Of a DNA stretch of 48,160 nucleotides, positions 1-8,673 are shown piece by piece. The DNA comes from an uncultured Bacteroides sp. (GTDB taxonomy: Bacteria; Bacteroidota; Bacteroidia; Bacteroidales; Bacteroidaceae). The stretch spans positions 1 through 48,160 of the forward strand of contig CASENM010000047.1 of the NCBI GenBank assembly GCA_949289295.1, written 5' to 3'. Position numbers and translations under genes: made by a program. The stretch's first letter is position 1. Every line of letters begins with the position of its first letter. The notes beneath the pieces were generated by a model. That model searched no databases. It was given only the letters and a program-made list of their open reading frames with translations, and was not told the origin of the DNA.

Positions 1-2
1 AT

Positions 3-620
3 TGTGAACAGGCAAACTATTTCTACCATTTAGATAGAAATAAGTCAATTATGTTATTTCAAAAGATTGCTTATACGGCTTTTAAACAACCTAACTCATT
101 AATTGCAATCCCTGATAAGGATGCGGCAACTGTAGGAGAAGCATTTTTAAACTTATTAGATGCGATTGATGATGAATCGTTGTTTCAAACGCTTTCTACT
201 TTGGGTTATTATTTCTTATCACGTGGTATTGATTATAATGCTTTTAACTATCAAGCCTTGGATAAGCGAATAATAATTTTGAATCTCGGAGCACGAAGCT
301 TTTATAAAACTATAGCTAAGGCTAAGTGCCTTCCTTTGCCGTCTTATGTGGATTTTAATGATTGGACATCTTTTCCGTCTGTAGTAAAATTTGTATTGAT
401 GCTTGAATATAGGGATATTGAAAAGTTGTCATGTATGATTAAATTGCCTGATGATGTATTGTTGCGTAAGGAGTGGTTGGAAAGAGCTGTTTCTCATGGC
501 TATTTTAATGATATATGTTTGCCTTGCGATATAATTAAATATGCTACAACATTGCATAATGATGTTATGGAATATTTGGATAGGAAGGTTAAAAATGGAG
601 TAGTTTATTTCGTGGATTAA
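3..620 (+). CDS. Hypothetical protein, 5' end cut by window edge
   Basis: No family recognised. The reading frame is open from the first bases of the window: codons from position 3 encode CEQANYFYHLDRNKSI before the Met codon at 51. The gene therefore probably starts upstream and is only partly shown (at least 205 residues). If it does start at 51 it has 189 residues. The protein looks soluble, rich in aromatic residues and helix formers, with no signal peptide in the visible part. It is the first of a tightly packed same-strand run of unknown genes (next start 13 nt downstream), AT-rich compared with the core genes to the right. It could be an immunity or accessory protein of a competition or defence locus, but nothing in the sequence proves that. 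Confidence 0.7.
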   Translation, partial: CEQANYFYHLDRNKSIMLFQKIAYTAFKQPNSLIAIPDKDAATVGEAFLNLLDAIDDESLFQTLSTLGYYFLSRGIDYNAFNYQALDKRIIILNLGARSFYKTIAKAKCLPLPSYVDFNDWTSFPSVVKFVLMLEYRDIEKLSCMIKLPDDVLLRKEWLERAVSHGYFNDICLPCDIIKYATTLHNDVMEYLDRKVKNGVVYFVD

Positions 621-632
621 AATATAGTTGCT

Positions 633-1049
633 ATGGGAGAATATTATGATTCATTTCCTGTAAATATATTGGAAATGAGTGGTCGGATTGTCAGGAAACC
701 AATAAATTTTCTTGTGCGGTCAATAAAAATATGGGAAAATCAACATTGTACAATTGATTGTGAGATAAATGGTGTAATTAGAGGTAACATTATAAATGAT
801 GAGATGCATGTGAGTTTGTATCATATTGATTATAAACAATATCTTTTGGACAAATTGACTTTTACGGAGATTTCGCTTAATAGGGATAGGATATTGTGGA
901 GTAATGACCTTATTATGGGCGGCTATTCTTCAGCAAAGAATGTACCTGCATTTCTTTCTCTTTTTTATCAGGCTGGTGAATTATGCAAAGTGCAGTTTTC
1001 TAATCAAGTTTATTTGATAGAACTTTATGGGTGCGAGAATGATAAATGA
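633..1049 (+). CDS. Hypothetical protein, 138 residues
   Basis: Not recognised. A small soluble protein of alternating hydrophobic and polar stretches that reads as mainly beta strand (for example HCTIDCEINGVIRGN), without membrane segments or a signal peptide. It starts 13 nt after the previous gene and its end overlaps the likely start of the next gene at 1039, so the three are probably translated from one message. Base composition is AT-rich like its neighbours. Size and context would fit a small partner or immunity protein, which is inference only. Confidence 0.7.
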   Translation: MGEYYDSFPVNILEMSGRIVRKPINFLVRSIKIWENQHCTIDCEINGVIRGNIINDEMHVSLYHIDYKQYLLDKLTFTEISLNRDRILWSNDLIMGGYSSAKNVPAFLSLFYQAGELCKVQFSNQVYLIELYGCENDK

Positions 1050-2163
1050 TGAATTTATTAATGATGTTTTAAGAGGAAAATTTTTGACGGATATGGATAA
1101 AGACAAAAGTTTAGCTATCAGCAAAATTGTTGATTGCTATTTGAATACACAGGTGAACAATCTGTTTGACTTGGCGGAGAACATGAAATCGTTGGATAAC
1201 TTTCAGGTGAAGATAGACGAGTTGCAAGACATGAAGGATGCTGCCCAAATAGAATATAATGGACTGGCATTGATTCTGTTGCGGAAGTATGTAATGGAAG
1301 AAATGTTTGGGAAACAGTTGATGCGGAATCTGATACGGCAATATTATGATTTGAATGATGAACAGATTATAAAATATGAGAAATGCGTGTCTTTTCATAA
1401 GAGAAATCCACATTTAGTGAATGGCTATTTTATAACGAATGGTTCGGTAGTAGACAGAAAAGGTGATTCGTTTAAGTTGGAAGGGAATAAATATAGTATT
1501 TCTTATGATTTAGGTAAAGAGGGATATCATAGTGATATTCTCAGGAATTATAAAGGAATGATTGGGCGTAGCGAGTATTCTTTTGAAAGTAATGTAAATA
1601 TTGGATATGATGATTTTGTTAAATATTATAAAGATTGTTGTAGAGGACGTAATATGTTGAAGAATCCGTTTATTCGTTGGGATGATCAACGAATATTGGA
1701 GTATTGTGTAAGTTGTTCGAACAATTTTAACTCTCTTCTGGAAAATAAAAGCTATATTGCTTGGCAAGGGATAGACAATATAGAACAAACTCTTTTACAT
1801 ATTCAGCAATTGAATAATAAGAATCGGACGGAAGAAGATAGTGGCTATATTACAGACGAAGTTATAAAAGAGAAAGTGGAATATTATGTGAATCATATTT
1901 ATGAATTATATTCCTACTTACCTTTACAAGAATCATTTGTGTTGGAGCATCAGAATGAACTGGATTGGGAAGTGATGGAACTGAATCCGCGTATCGACTG
2001 GACATTCCCTTTGGTTCAACTGATGTTGCGGAAACATGCCCAATTGCCTGAACCGGAGCAGCCGAAAGGTTTGAAAGGAAATCAAGGAATGTTTGACAAG
2101 CTGTTCAAACCGATTCTGAATGATGATATAATCAGGGATTTAGAGAAATTGTATGGAATGTAA
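1039..2163 (+). CDS. Hypothetical protein with Trp-containing repeat-like segments
   Basis: Function unknown, 374 residues from the Met codon at 1039, which overlaps the stop of the previous gene; a second in-frame ATG at 1027 would add four residues. The N-terminal half is helical and charged. The C-terminal part contains NPFIRWDDQRILEYC and LNPRIDWTFPLVQLM, which share an NPxIxW core followed by an amphipathic helix. Such NPxIxW segments recur in poorly characterised Bacteroidetes proteins. No catalytic motif was seen. The spacing puts it in the same operon as the two genes before it. Confidence 0.75.
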   Translation: MINDEFINDVLRGKFLTDMDKDKSLAISKIVDCYLNTQVNNLFDLAENMKSLDNFQVKIDELQDMKDAAQIEYNGLALILLRKYVMEEMFGKQLMRNLIRQYYDLNDEQIIKYEKCVSFHKRNPHLVNGYFITNGSVVDRKGDSFKLEGNKYSISYDLGKEGYHSDILRNYKGMIGRSEYSFESNVNIGYDDFVKYYKDCCRGRNMLKNPFIRWDDQRILEYCVSCSNNFNSLLENKSYIAWQGIDNIEQTLLHIQQLNNKNRTEEDSGYITDEVIKEKVEYYVNHIYELYSYLPLQESFVLEHQNELDWEVMELNPRIDWTFPLVQLMLRKHAQLPEPEQPKGLKGNQGMFDKLFKPILNDDIIRDLEKLYGM

Positions 2164-2245
2164 TGGATTTTTAGTATTGTGAGTGTGACAGCTACAATAT
2201 TCGGAAGTAGAAAATGATATTCGTTGAACTAAATGATTATTTGCT

Positions 2246-2776
2246 ATGAACAGGATTGTATCTCCAATTGTATTTGGGAGAAAGCATAGGGTTCAACAAT
2301 GTATGAAATGTAGGAATTGTGACAACTTTCTCGGATGTAAACATTATGAGAAAACGGACACGGAGTGTGAGTACTATGAGTTTCCTATAAACAATTCAAA
2401 GTGGTCGTTTATACGTCTTTTTTCGTTCAAAGGAAGAATAGGAAGAACAGAAATGTGGTTGTCCTATTTGGGGTGTTTTATTAGTGCAATATTGGTAAAC
2501 ATTTACTTTGTAGAAAATGCCGTTGCTGCTTCTCTGATATATCTGACTAACGGGCTTTTGCTTTGGATATTGTGTGCCCAATTTATAAAACGCCTCCATG
2601 ATTTGGATAGACCGGGAACGGATATTTTTTTATCGCTTTTAGGCTTATTGATATCCTTTTTGCATGATGGTGAGTGCTTTTACTCCAAAGGTATAGATGA
2701 AGTCAACAAATATGGAACTTCTCCGAACAAGAGTTTTGAAAGTCAGGTGTATAAGTCGGATGATAATCATAATTGA
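2246..2776 (+). CDS. DUF805 family membrane protein with N-terminal Cys cluster
   Basis: The family signature is clear: FKGRIGR near residue 60, two to three hydrophobic helices between about 65 and 140, RLHDLDRPG in the middle, and a C-terminal NKYGTSP motif. DUF805 proteins are small inner-membrane proteins of unknown function. This one has an extra N-terminal segment with paired cysteines (CMKCRNC, then C at GCKHY and ECEYY) that may bind a metal. The gene sits 82 nt after the previous one, and its stop overlaps a possible TTG start of the next gene. Membership in DUF805 is firm; the role is not known. Confidence 0.88.
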   Translation: MNRIVSPIVFGRKHRVQQCMKCRNCDNFLGCKHYEKTDTECEYYEFPINNSKWSFIRLFSFKGRIGRTEMWLSYLGCFISAILVNIYFVENAVAASLIYLTNGLLLWILCAQFIKRLHDLDRPGTDIFLSLLGLLISFLHDGECFYSKGIDEVNKYGTSPNKSFESQVYKSDDNHN

Positions 2777-2787
2777 TAAAAATAGAG

Positions 2788-3054
2788 ATGGTTCAAGATT
2801 CTTATAAAGAAAAGTTGCATGACAAACGCTGGTTGCTGAAACGGGAAAGAATTTTGGAGCGGGATGGCCGTCGTTGCGTCATTTGTGGCAGTCGGGAGGA
2901 TCTGGTTGTGCATCACAAGCAATATCATTTTTCAAGATTGCTCAATCGGTTTTATGACCCTTGGGACTATCAGGATAAATATTTGATAACCTTATGTGAA
3001 TCGTGTCATAAACGGGGGCATGAATTATATGATATTCCAACATTTAATGTTTAA
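2788..3054 (+). CDS. HNH endonuclease-like protein
   Basis: A compact HNH-type metal-binding fold. The sequence has CVICG (first Cys pair), VVHH (the HNH histidines) about ten residues later, and CESCHKRGH (second Cys pair) near the C-terminus. The protein is 88 residues from the ATG at 2788, which has a purine-rich AGAG just upstream. A TTG at 2773 overlapping the preceding stop would add five residues. HNH domains cut DNA or act as structural modules. A free-standing small one inside a run of unknown genes could be a nuclease effector, a restriction component or a homing remnant. The full Cys4-His set suggests it is functional. Confidence 0.82.
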   Translation: MVQDSYKEKLHDKRWLLKRERILERDGRRCVICGSREDLVVHHKQYHFSRLLNRFYDPWDYQDKYLITLCESCHKRGHELYDIPTFNV

Positions 3055-3069
3055 TCAAACTATGTAGCT

Positions 3070-3636
3070 ATGGGACTTTTTAATTGGTTTAAAAAGAAAG
3101 AGGAAGATGTGGAACCGGCAGAAGCTGTTCCGGAGATAAAGAAGGAAGATTTTGTGGATGATTCGAATCCAAAATCCAACTCAAATGGAACGGTGACAAT
3201 TACTTATGGTACGGGGATGCCGATTGACTTGATTTACGGATTCTTGAAAGAGGATTATGAGACGAAAGGATACGAGGATGCCTTGTCGAACCCGGATATT
3301 TCATATCGTGAGATGAACAAGTCTATCATAAAAAGTAATCTGGAAGTGAAGTTCAGGCAGGTACGTTTAAGGTACACGGATGTGTTGCGTGATTTGGATT
3401 TTCATATAAATTCGCGTACACAAGCCGGACTGGTTGACTTGGTTCGTCAGTTGGAGACAAAGAAAGAGACTTATCAGCAGCACATGAAAGAGTTAAACCA
3501 GATGGAGCAGGATTTTTATAATGAAAAGCCCTATATGGTAGGTATGCTTTTCTCTTATGACAAAGGATTCTCCCGGGGACTTGCTGCATTGTCGTTGGAG
3601 CAATTAAAGAAACTGGATCATGAAGTGGTGGATTAA
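3070..3636 (+). CDS. Hypothetical soluble protein paired with the DUF4407 gene
   Basis: No family recognised; 188 residues. It begins with MGLFNWFKKKEE, an amphipathic, basic N-terminus that could lie on a membrane, then an acidic linker to about residue 45, a central part, and a helical, probably coiled-coil C-terminal third rich in Gln, Glu and Lys. Its last 17 nt overlap the start of the DUF4407 gene, which implies translational coupling and a shared job. Gene 4906-5787 has a similar MKK-F-W-K plus charged linker start, so both may dock on the membrane proteins between them. Confidence 0.75.
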   Translation: MGLFNWFKKKEEDVEPAEAVPEIKKEDFVDDSNPKSNSNGTVTITYGTGMPIDLIYGFLKEDYETKGYEDALSNPDISYREMNKSIIKSNLEVKFRQVRLRYTDVLRDLDFHINSRTQAGLVDLVRQLETKKETYQQHMKELNQMEQDFYNEKPYMVGMLFSYDKGFSRGLAALSLEQLKKLDHEVVD

Positions 3637-4594
3637 ATTGGGATGTTTCCTGACCGGATGGAACAGCAGGATATTGGCTCAATGCAGTGAGGCTAGCTAC
3701 AAGCACTTGAAGAAATATACGGCAGCCTTGCTGATACTGATTATCTTGTGGGGATTTACCGGGTTCTGTTTTGCGCAAAGATATGTAGGAGCACCATTGT
3801 GGGGATGCGTTATGTCCGCATTGATTTTCATTGTCATAGTGATTCAGATAGAAAGGCAGATCATTTTGACGGTTGGAACGAATAAATGGGGTGCTTGTTT
3901 CCGATTTTTTATTGCAATAATCATGTCGGTGTTAGGTTCTGCCATATTGGATCAAATCATTTTTGGTGATGATATCAAACGGAAGATGGTGGAGATAACG
4001 GACAGGCAGGTGCAGGAACAGCTCCCCATGCGCTTGAATGTGATTGATGGAAGATTAAAGGAATTACAGGTTGAAATAGATTCATTGGATAGAGTCAATA
4101 TGTCTCTGAATGATGAAATAGCGAAAAATCCAACTATCAAAACAGTTTCATCAACTACCGTATATCGAAATGAACGTCAAGAGGATGGATCGTTTATAAA
4201 AGTTCCTGAAATAACAGTGTCAACGAATCCGATGGCAAATCCCAGAATCAAGCAAGTGGAAGTGAATACGGCAAATTTGGAAAGATTGCGCAAGCAGCAA
4301 GATGAGTTTTTACAAAACAAGATGAATGTAGAGAATGATTTGCGTACAGAGTTATCTTCGAATGTGGGTTTTCTTGAAGAATTGCGTGCAATGATTGAAA
4401 TAATATCCACGCGATGGGAAGCTATGGTATTTTATGTGGTAATATTCAGTTTCTTAATTTCATTGGAATTGTTTGTTGTGACAAGTAAATTGGGGGATAA
4501 GAAATGTGATTACGATTTGATTGTTGAACATCAACTGGATATAAAGAAAGCCGCTTTGGAAGAATTGGTCAAGAATTTGAATCAGAAAAAATAG
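3620..4594 (+). CDS. DUF4407 family membrane protein
   Basis: A 324-residue protein matching the DUF4407 layout. It has a short cytoplasmic start (WWIKLGCFLTGWNSRILAQC), two hydrophobic helices at about residues 33-75, a third near 95-115, then a long charged, coiled-coil-like stretch (about 120-250), and a final helix at about 265-290 before a Lys-rich tail. Proteins of this family are uncharacterised inner-membrane proteins. The start overlaps the preceding gene by 17 nt. The next gene begins 2 nt after the stop, so it is embedded in a tight operon. The biological role is unknown. Confidence 0.85.
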   Translation: MKWWIKLGCFLTGWNSRILAQCSEASYKHLKKYTAALLILIILWGFTGFCFAQRYVGAPLWGCVMSALIFIVIVIQIERQIILTVGTNKWGACFRFFIAIIMSVLGSAILDQIIFGDDIKRKMVEITDRQVQEQLPMRLNVIDGRLKELQVEIDSLDRVNMSLNDEIAKNPTIKTVSSTTVYRNERQEDGSFIKVPEITVSTNPMANPRIKQVEVNTANLERLRKQQDEFLQNKMNVENDLRTELSSNVGFLEELRAMIEIISTRWEAMVFYVVIFSFLISLELFVVTSKLGDKKCDYDLIVEHQLDIKKAALEELVKNLNQKK

Positions 4595-4596
4595 AC

Positions 4597-4893
4597 ATGA
4601 AACATCTCAAATTGATTTTAGCCATCGCATTGCTCTTATGCTTAGCTCCCATGCCTTACGGTTTCTACATGCTGATCCGTTTCTTTGCAACAGTAATGTT
4701 CGGCCTTATGGCATATCGATATCATCAGGAGAAGAAAGAAAATCTGATGATAACTTTCGGGGCGTTGGCTGTGTTGTTCCAGCCGCTGATAAAGATTCCG
4801 TTGGGTCGTACGGTCTGGAATGTGGTTGATGTGGTGATAGCGGTTGTCTTGATTATCCAGCTGCTAAGGGAATACGGAATAAAGAAAAGGTAG
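4597..4893 (+). CDS. Small membrane protein, DUF6804-like
   Basis: A 98-residue hydrophobic protein with about three helices: residues 5-25, 27-42 and 75-92. The motifs MPYGFYMLIRF and IPLGRTVWNVVDVVIAVV match a short membrane protein type common in Bacteroidales that I place, with moderate certainty, in DUF6804. It follows the DUF4407 gene by 2 nt and precedes the next gene by 12 nt, so the three are almost certainly co-transcribed. No function is known. Confidence 0.75.
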   Translation: MKHLKLILAIALLLCLAPMPYGFYMLIRFFATVMFGLMAYRYHQEKKENLMITFGALAVLFQPLIKIPLGRTVWNVVDVVIAVVLIIQLLREYGIKKR

Positions 4894-4905
4894 AAATACG
4901 TTGTT

Positions 4906-5787
4906 ATGAAAAAGAATTTCTGGAAACTATTTTCTTTTTGGATAAAAGAAGAAAAGAAAGAGGAGAAAAAGGAAGAAAAAGAAGTGGACTACTTTGCCAA
5001 ATACGAAGGACTGGAAGGAGACAACAATCCACGCTTGGTGAGTATATGTGCTGAATATATGGCTTCTCTTTGCAAAGTACCGGTTTATGATTGTTCGGAT
5101 ATGAATCCATTGTTAAAAAAATTGCCGGACTTGAAATTGGACGAGAACTATGTGTTGGATAATTATAATCCTCATCCGAGATCTCGTGAGTCCATTGGAC
5201 AAAATCTGGATCTTTATGTCCGGTCTAAATCTGTGGAAAAACCACGTGATATAGATTTTGGAATGTCAAGGACTGAGTATGTGTATAGGATAATATTAAA
5301 GAATGAACCGAAGATGTTGAAGGCCAAACTGGAGGAGCTGCATTCACAGATGAAACCGCTTCCTAAGCATGAGGATCCTTTCAAGCATATCACATTGCCT
5401 TTTACCGAAGAGGCTGTCTGGCAGGCATATTTGTTGAGGCAGGCAAGGCATAGAATAGGAATGTATTGGCATGGTTTGTATGAAAAAAGGGTTTTCATCA
5501 ATGGGGTGGAAGATATAGACGGCCTCGCTCCGGAGTTTTCAATATCTGAAGAACGTCTGGAACGGTTTAAGGTTGAAGCAAAAGCTCATTGGTCGGAGAC
5601 GATGCGCCCCATGGTGATTCTGGACGGCAACAAGGCTTATATCAGCCATTATTGGTTTAGTCTCTGGGGAGGGTTGAGTCAGGTGAAGTGTCTGGTAAGT
5701 TATGACTCGTGTTCCCATATGGTTACCGGTTTTCGGATAAAAGTGATGCCTCCAGTTGTACCTTATGCGGATGGGCCGTCTTTTTAG
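4906..5787 (+). CDS. Hypothetical protein with Lys/Glu-rich linker
   Basis: Not recognised; 293 residues. After MKKNFWKLFSFWI comes a low-complexity Lys/Glu stretch (residues 15-26) that joins an amphipathic N-terminus to a globular domain. The globular part has conserved-looking aromatic clusters (for example RIGMYWHG and YISHYWFSLWGG near the C-terminus) but no identifiable catalytic motif. It is the last gene of the same-strand AT-rich block. The sequence after its stop changes character and leads to the AbiE locus. Confidence 0.75.
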   Translation: MKKNFWKLFSFWIKEEKKEEKKEEKEVDYFAKYEGLEGDNNPRLVSICAEYMASLCKVPVYDCSDMNPLLKKLPDLKLDENYVLDNYNPHPRSRESIGQNLDLYVRSKSVEKPRDIDFGMSRTEYVYRIILKNEPKMLKAKLEELHSQMKPLPKHEDPFKHITLPFTEEAVWQAYLLRQARHRIGMYWHGLYEKRVFINGVEDIDGLAPEFSISEERLERFKVEAKAHWSETMRPMVILDGNKAYISHYWFSLWGGLSQVKCLVSYDSCSHMVTGFRIKVMPPVVPYADGPSF

Positions 5788-6002
5788 GTGTCTGTCTTTT
5801 ATCTTTCTGTCCATATTGAATGCCGTCTTGCCGCCGATTTCAACGACCCGGCTTTTTGCCTGAAACGTCGGGACGTTTTAGGGATATTCAGTAAATACGG
5901 GGTATGGAAATTTAGCGGGGATTTAATGTCCCTAATTATTGCATTAAATATACTGCACATTAGAAAAAATGTAGTAATTTTACAGATGACAAGAGAATTA
6001 AA
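5788..6002. other. Intergenic stretch before abiE, with a small palindrome
   Basis: There is no convincing gene here. A perfect inverted repeat AAACGTC-GG-GACGTTT lies at 5863-5878 and may end the upstream operon or belong to a short repeat class. Upstream of the AbiEi start an AT-rich segment contains TAATTTTA (about 5976), a weak match to the Bacteroidetes -7 box. Confidence 0.5.
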
Positions 6003-6578
6003 ATGAATATAACGGAATATATAACTCGTAATGGCGGCTACATATCGTCAGCGGAAGCCAAAAAGGTATCATTATATGACCAGTTATTGTATGGTACGAG
6101 AACCGGGCGGATTGTACGGTTGCGCCGAGGCATATACGCACTCAATAACGGACTGGCCAAACAAATGATTGATGTCGAAACATTGGTACCAGGCGGTGTG
6201 TTGTGTCTTTATTCCGCATGGTCGTACCATGAACTTACAACTCAAATTCCACAAGCATACCATATTGCGGTAGAACGTACACGACGGATAACGCTTCCTG
6301 TGTTCCCGCCTATTGAACTTAGTTTTATGACACAAAAGGCTTATAAGCTTGGAGTTATGGAAGTGGAGATTGACGGTTTCAAGGTTAAAGTGTATGATTT
6401 GGAAAAATCGGTCTGCGATGCTATCAAGTATCGGAATAAGATTGGTTTGGATGTAAGTTCCGAAATATTCAATAACTATCTGTCGCGCAAAGAACGTGAC
6501 ATCACCCGTCTCTATGAATACGCATCGCAACTGCGAGTAGGTAAAAAAATTGACGAGCTGATAAAATTTATTCTATAA
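6003..6578 (+). CDS. AbiEi-type antitoxin (type IV TA transcriptional regulator)
   Basis: This 191-residue protein matches the AbiEi antitoxin family. It has an N-terminal winged-helix region (YITRNGGYISSAEAKK, then GRIVRLRRGIYAL), followed by the AbiEi domain with LCLYSAWSYHEL, and a C-terminal VYDLEKSVCDAIKYRNKIG. In known AbiE systems this protein represses its own operon and blocks the toxicity of AbiEii, a nucleotidyltransferase. Its stop overlaps the toxin start by one base (TAATG), the usual coupled arrangement. The antitoxin is full length while the toxin next to it is not. Confidence 0.88.
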   Translation: MNITEYITRNGGYISSAEAKKVSLYDQLLYGTRTGRIVRLRRGIYALNNGLAKQMIDVETLVPGGVLCLYSAWSYHELTTQIPQAYHIAVERTRRITLPVFPPIELSFMTQKAYKLGVMEVEIDGFKVKVYDLEKSVCDAIKYRNKIGLDVSSEIFNNYLSRKERDITRLYEYASQLRVGKKIDELIKFIL

Positions 6579-6961
6579 TGAGCAAGACATATACAAACTC
6601 CGGAAAATCGGTTAAGGAACGACTGCTTAATTTATCAAGAGCGGAACACTACAATCCGCAAATGATGATTTCCCGTTACATGCAGGAACGGCTGCTTTAT
6701 CGTTTGTCCATCAGCAACTACCGTGAGCGTTTTATCCTAAAGGGCGGTGCGTTGCTTTACGCTCACGACCGCTTTGAAGCCCGTCCGACCTTGGATATAG
6801 ACTTTATGGCGACTCGTATCAACAATGATAAAGAGAACATCAAACGAATTATCAAGGAAATATGTAATGTTGAATGTGTTCTTGACGGAGCCGACTATGA
6901 CGCTGATACAGTAGAAGCGGAGGATATAACGGTAAACAAGGAATATCGCAAGTGTCACTGA
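6578..6961 (+). pseudogene. Truncated AbiEii-type nucleotidyltransferase toxin
   Basis: The N-terminal half of an AbiEii nucleotidyltransferase toxin is present: FILKGGALLYAHD at about residues 52-64 and RPTLDIDFMATR at 69-80. These are the GG and DxD motifs of the nucleotide-binding and metal-binding site. The protein stops after 127 residues, whereas family members are usually around 250-300, so the C-terminal substrate-handling half is missing. The stop at 6959-6961 lies immediately beside the stop of the convergent SWIM gene (6955-6957). This points to a deletion or rearrangement joining the two. The product is probably not an active toxin. Confidence 0.75.
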
Positions 6962-8673
6962 AAAACACGTGCCAGCTCTTCCTGCAATGCCCTGCGGTTG
7001 CGATATTGCGTTCTCAATAACTCAATCAACTCTAAAGCCATTGGCTTATGACCCAACTTTGCCATCCTGCGGATATATTTGCATACCGTCTGATAGTGAT
7101 CCCGTCCGATGTGGTCAGGCAGGTAGTCTACAATCAAGTGACGGTACATGGTTGCCAATTCCTCGGCATGGTCAGTGGCCAGATATTTTTCTGCCTCTTC
7201 GATGCGATAGAAGCTGGGAGATTTCCGAAGCAGTTTAAAGAGTTTTTCCCACTCTTTCTCCCAAATGTATATCTGTGCCACACGGTTGTAAGGCTCATCC
7301 CAGCGTGATTTTCCGTTGATGTCAGCAATGAGTCCCTCCACATACCGTTGCCACTGCGTTTGCGGGATGAGGGACTTTAGCAGCTTGTAATAATAGTCAT
7401 TCGGATGATGTCTGCCACTCCCATCCACAAAGAAATGCCGGGCAAGGCTGATAATTTTCTCCGTATGATGTGTGGCCTGATAAACTTGCAAAAGATAATC
7501 CCGCCAATTTTCAGCCAGTCCCGGTGCGTCCTTATCGTCTTTTCTCACCCCCTCGTGGGCCAGTCCTTCAGCTTTGTCATAATCTTTCTCATGCAGGGCA
7601 TGTTCTATCAATTCTTTGCGAAAATCCGGATTATCCACATGTGTTTCCATGAAACGCAGTGCCGTCGCTTCGTCTTCCGTTTGGCGGATGAGTTGCAGCC
7701 TCAAGTCCAATGCGGTTTGATAGTTCCAATCCCAGTCCTTCCCGTTTGGTCTGACTTGCTCCAAGATGGTTTGGATGCGTTTTTTCTCTTCTTCGGTTTT
7801 TACCATGCCTATGGCGATACGCATCAAGTCGGTATGCCAATCCCAGCCTTTCATGCTCCCCGCTTCATAATGACGGAGCAGCCAGCCGGACATCTCGTTA
7901 TGCAGCGATTCGTCCATGTCCTTCTTGGCCAGTTCGGAAAGCACATCGAAAGCTTCTTCCAGGCATCCGCCTATCTCTCCATCGCTGTCGTCGGCATTGT
8001 CTATTGTCTTATACATTCCTTCAATGATGGCTTCGGACATGTACAAGGCTTTGTCCTTCTCTCCTGTTTTCACACACCGCCTGGCTTCCTCAATCATTTC
8101 ATAGACGGCACTGCTCAGTTGGGAAGATTCCTGATAATCGATGAAGCCATATTGGTCTGCATATGTTTCCACCAACTTCTTCACTTGTTTGTCGTAGAGC
8201 TCTTTCGACACCGGATATAGCCGGGAGAGGTGCTTGGCAATGAACAATCGCCTGAGGCTTTTATCCTTGGCGCATATATCACAGATGAAAGTCTTCAGCT
8301 CTTCGTGCGTAAGTTGCTTCAGCAATTTCTCAAACTGGGCGGCTTCTGATTCCTTTTTCGGCTTATTCCGCTTCTCTTTTTGAAGCGGAATATCCGTTTC
8401 CAATAAATCTTTCTGTAAATAAAACAAGACGGCAGCCACATGTTTGCACACCGGTCCCCAATCGTATGGACAATCGCATTCGTAGTCTGTCACTTCATCA
8501 CCTTCTATGTGCAGGCTGACGGTATAGGTATCCGATCCTTCCACAGTCGCTTCATAATCACCATGACCCAAATCTTCTACATCTGTGACGTAGCCATTCT
8601 TGAAATACTCATATCCGCGTTTCAAGATAGTCGGATCTATCTGTTGCTCAAAATTGCTAAGTTGAATTGCCAT
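6955..8673 (-). CDS. SWIM zinc finger domain protein
   Basis: A 572-residue protein with a SWIM zinc-binding motif at residues 66-78 (C-x-C-x7-C-x-H, in YECDCPYDWGPVCKHV). A long, largely helical, TPR-like C-terminal region follows, and the protein ends in an Arg/Leu-rich helix. SWIM domains bind DNA or proteins, and bacterial examples often accompany SNF2-type helicases; none is visible here. The start at 8673 (MAIQLSNFEQQI) has no close competitor. Its last 7 nt overlap the end of the truncated AbiEii frame on the other strand, so its 3' end is the rearrangement boundary. Confidence 0.85.
   Translation of the reverse strand: MAIQLSNFEQQIDPTILKRGYEYFKNGYVTDVEDLGHGDYEATVEGSDTYTVSLHIEGDEVTDYECDCPYDWGPVCKHVAAVLFYLQKDLLETDIPLQKEKRNKPKKESEAAQFEKLLKQLTHEELKTFICDICAKDKSLRRLFIAKHLSRLYPVSKELYDKQVKKLVETYADQYGFIDYQESSQLSSAVYEMIEEARRCVKTGEKDKALYMSEAIIEGMYKTIDNADDSDGEIGGCLEEAFDVLSELAKKDMDESLHNEMSGWLLRHYEAGSMKGWDWHTDLMRIAIGMVKTEEEKKRIQTILEQVRPNGKDWDWNYQTALDLRLQLIRQTEDEATALRFMETHVDNPDFRKELIEHALHEKDYDKAEGLAHEGVRKDDKDAPGLAENWRDYLLQVYQATHHTEKIISLARHFFVDGSGRHHPNDYYYKLLKSLIPQTQWQRYVEGLIADINGKSRWDEPYNRVAQIYIWEKEWEKLFKLLRKSPSFYRIEEAEKYLATDHAEELATMYRHLIVDYLPDHIGRDHYQTVCKYIRRMAKLGHKPMALELIELLRTQYRNRRALQEELARVFQ

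Noticed and set aside
5788-6006. 72-codon open frame with a GTG start between the accessory operon and AbiEi
   Set aside because: It crosses the palindrome and the likely AbiEi promoter, has no family features and overlaps the antitoxin start.
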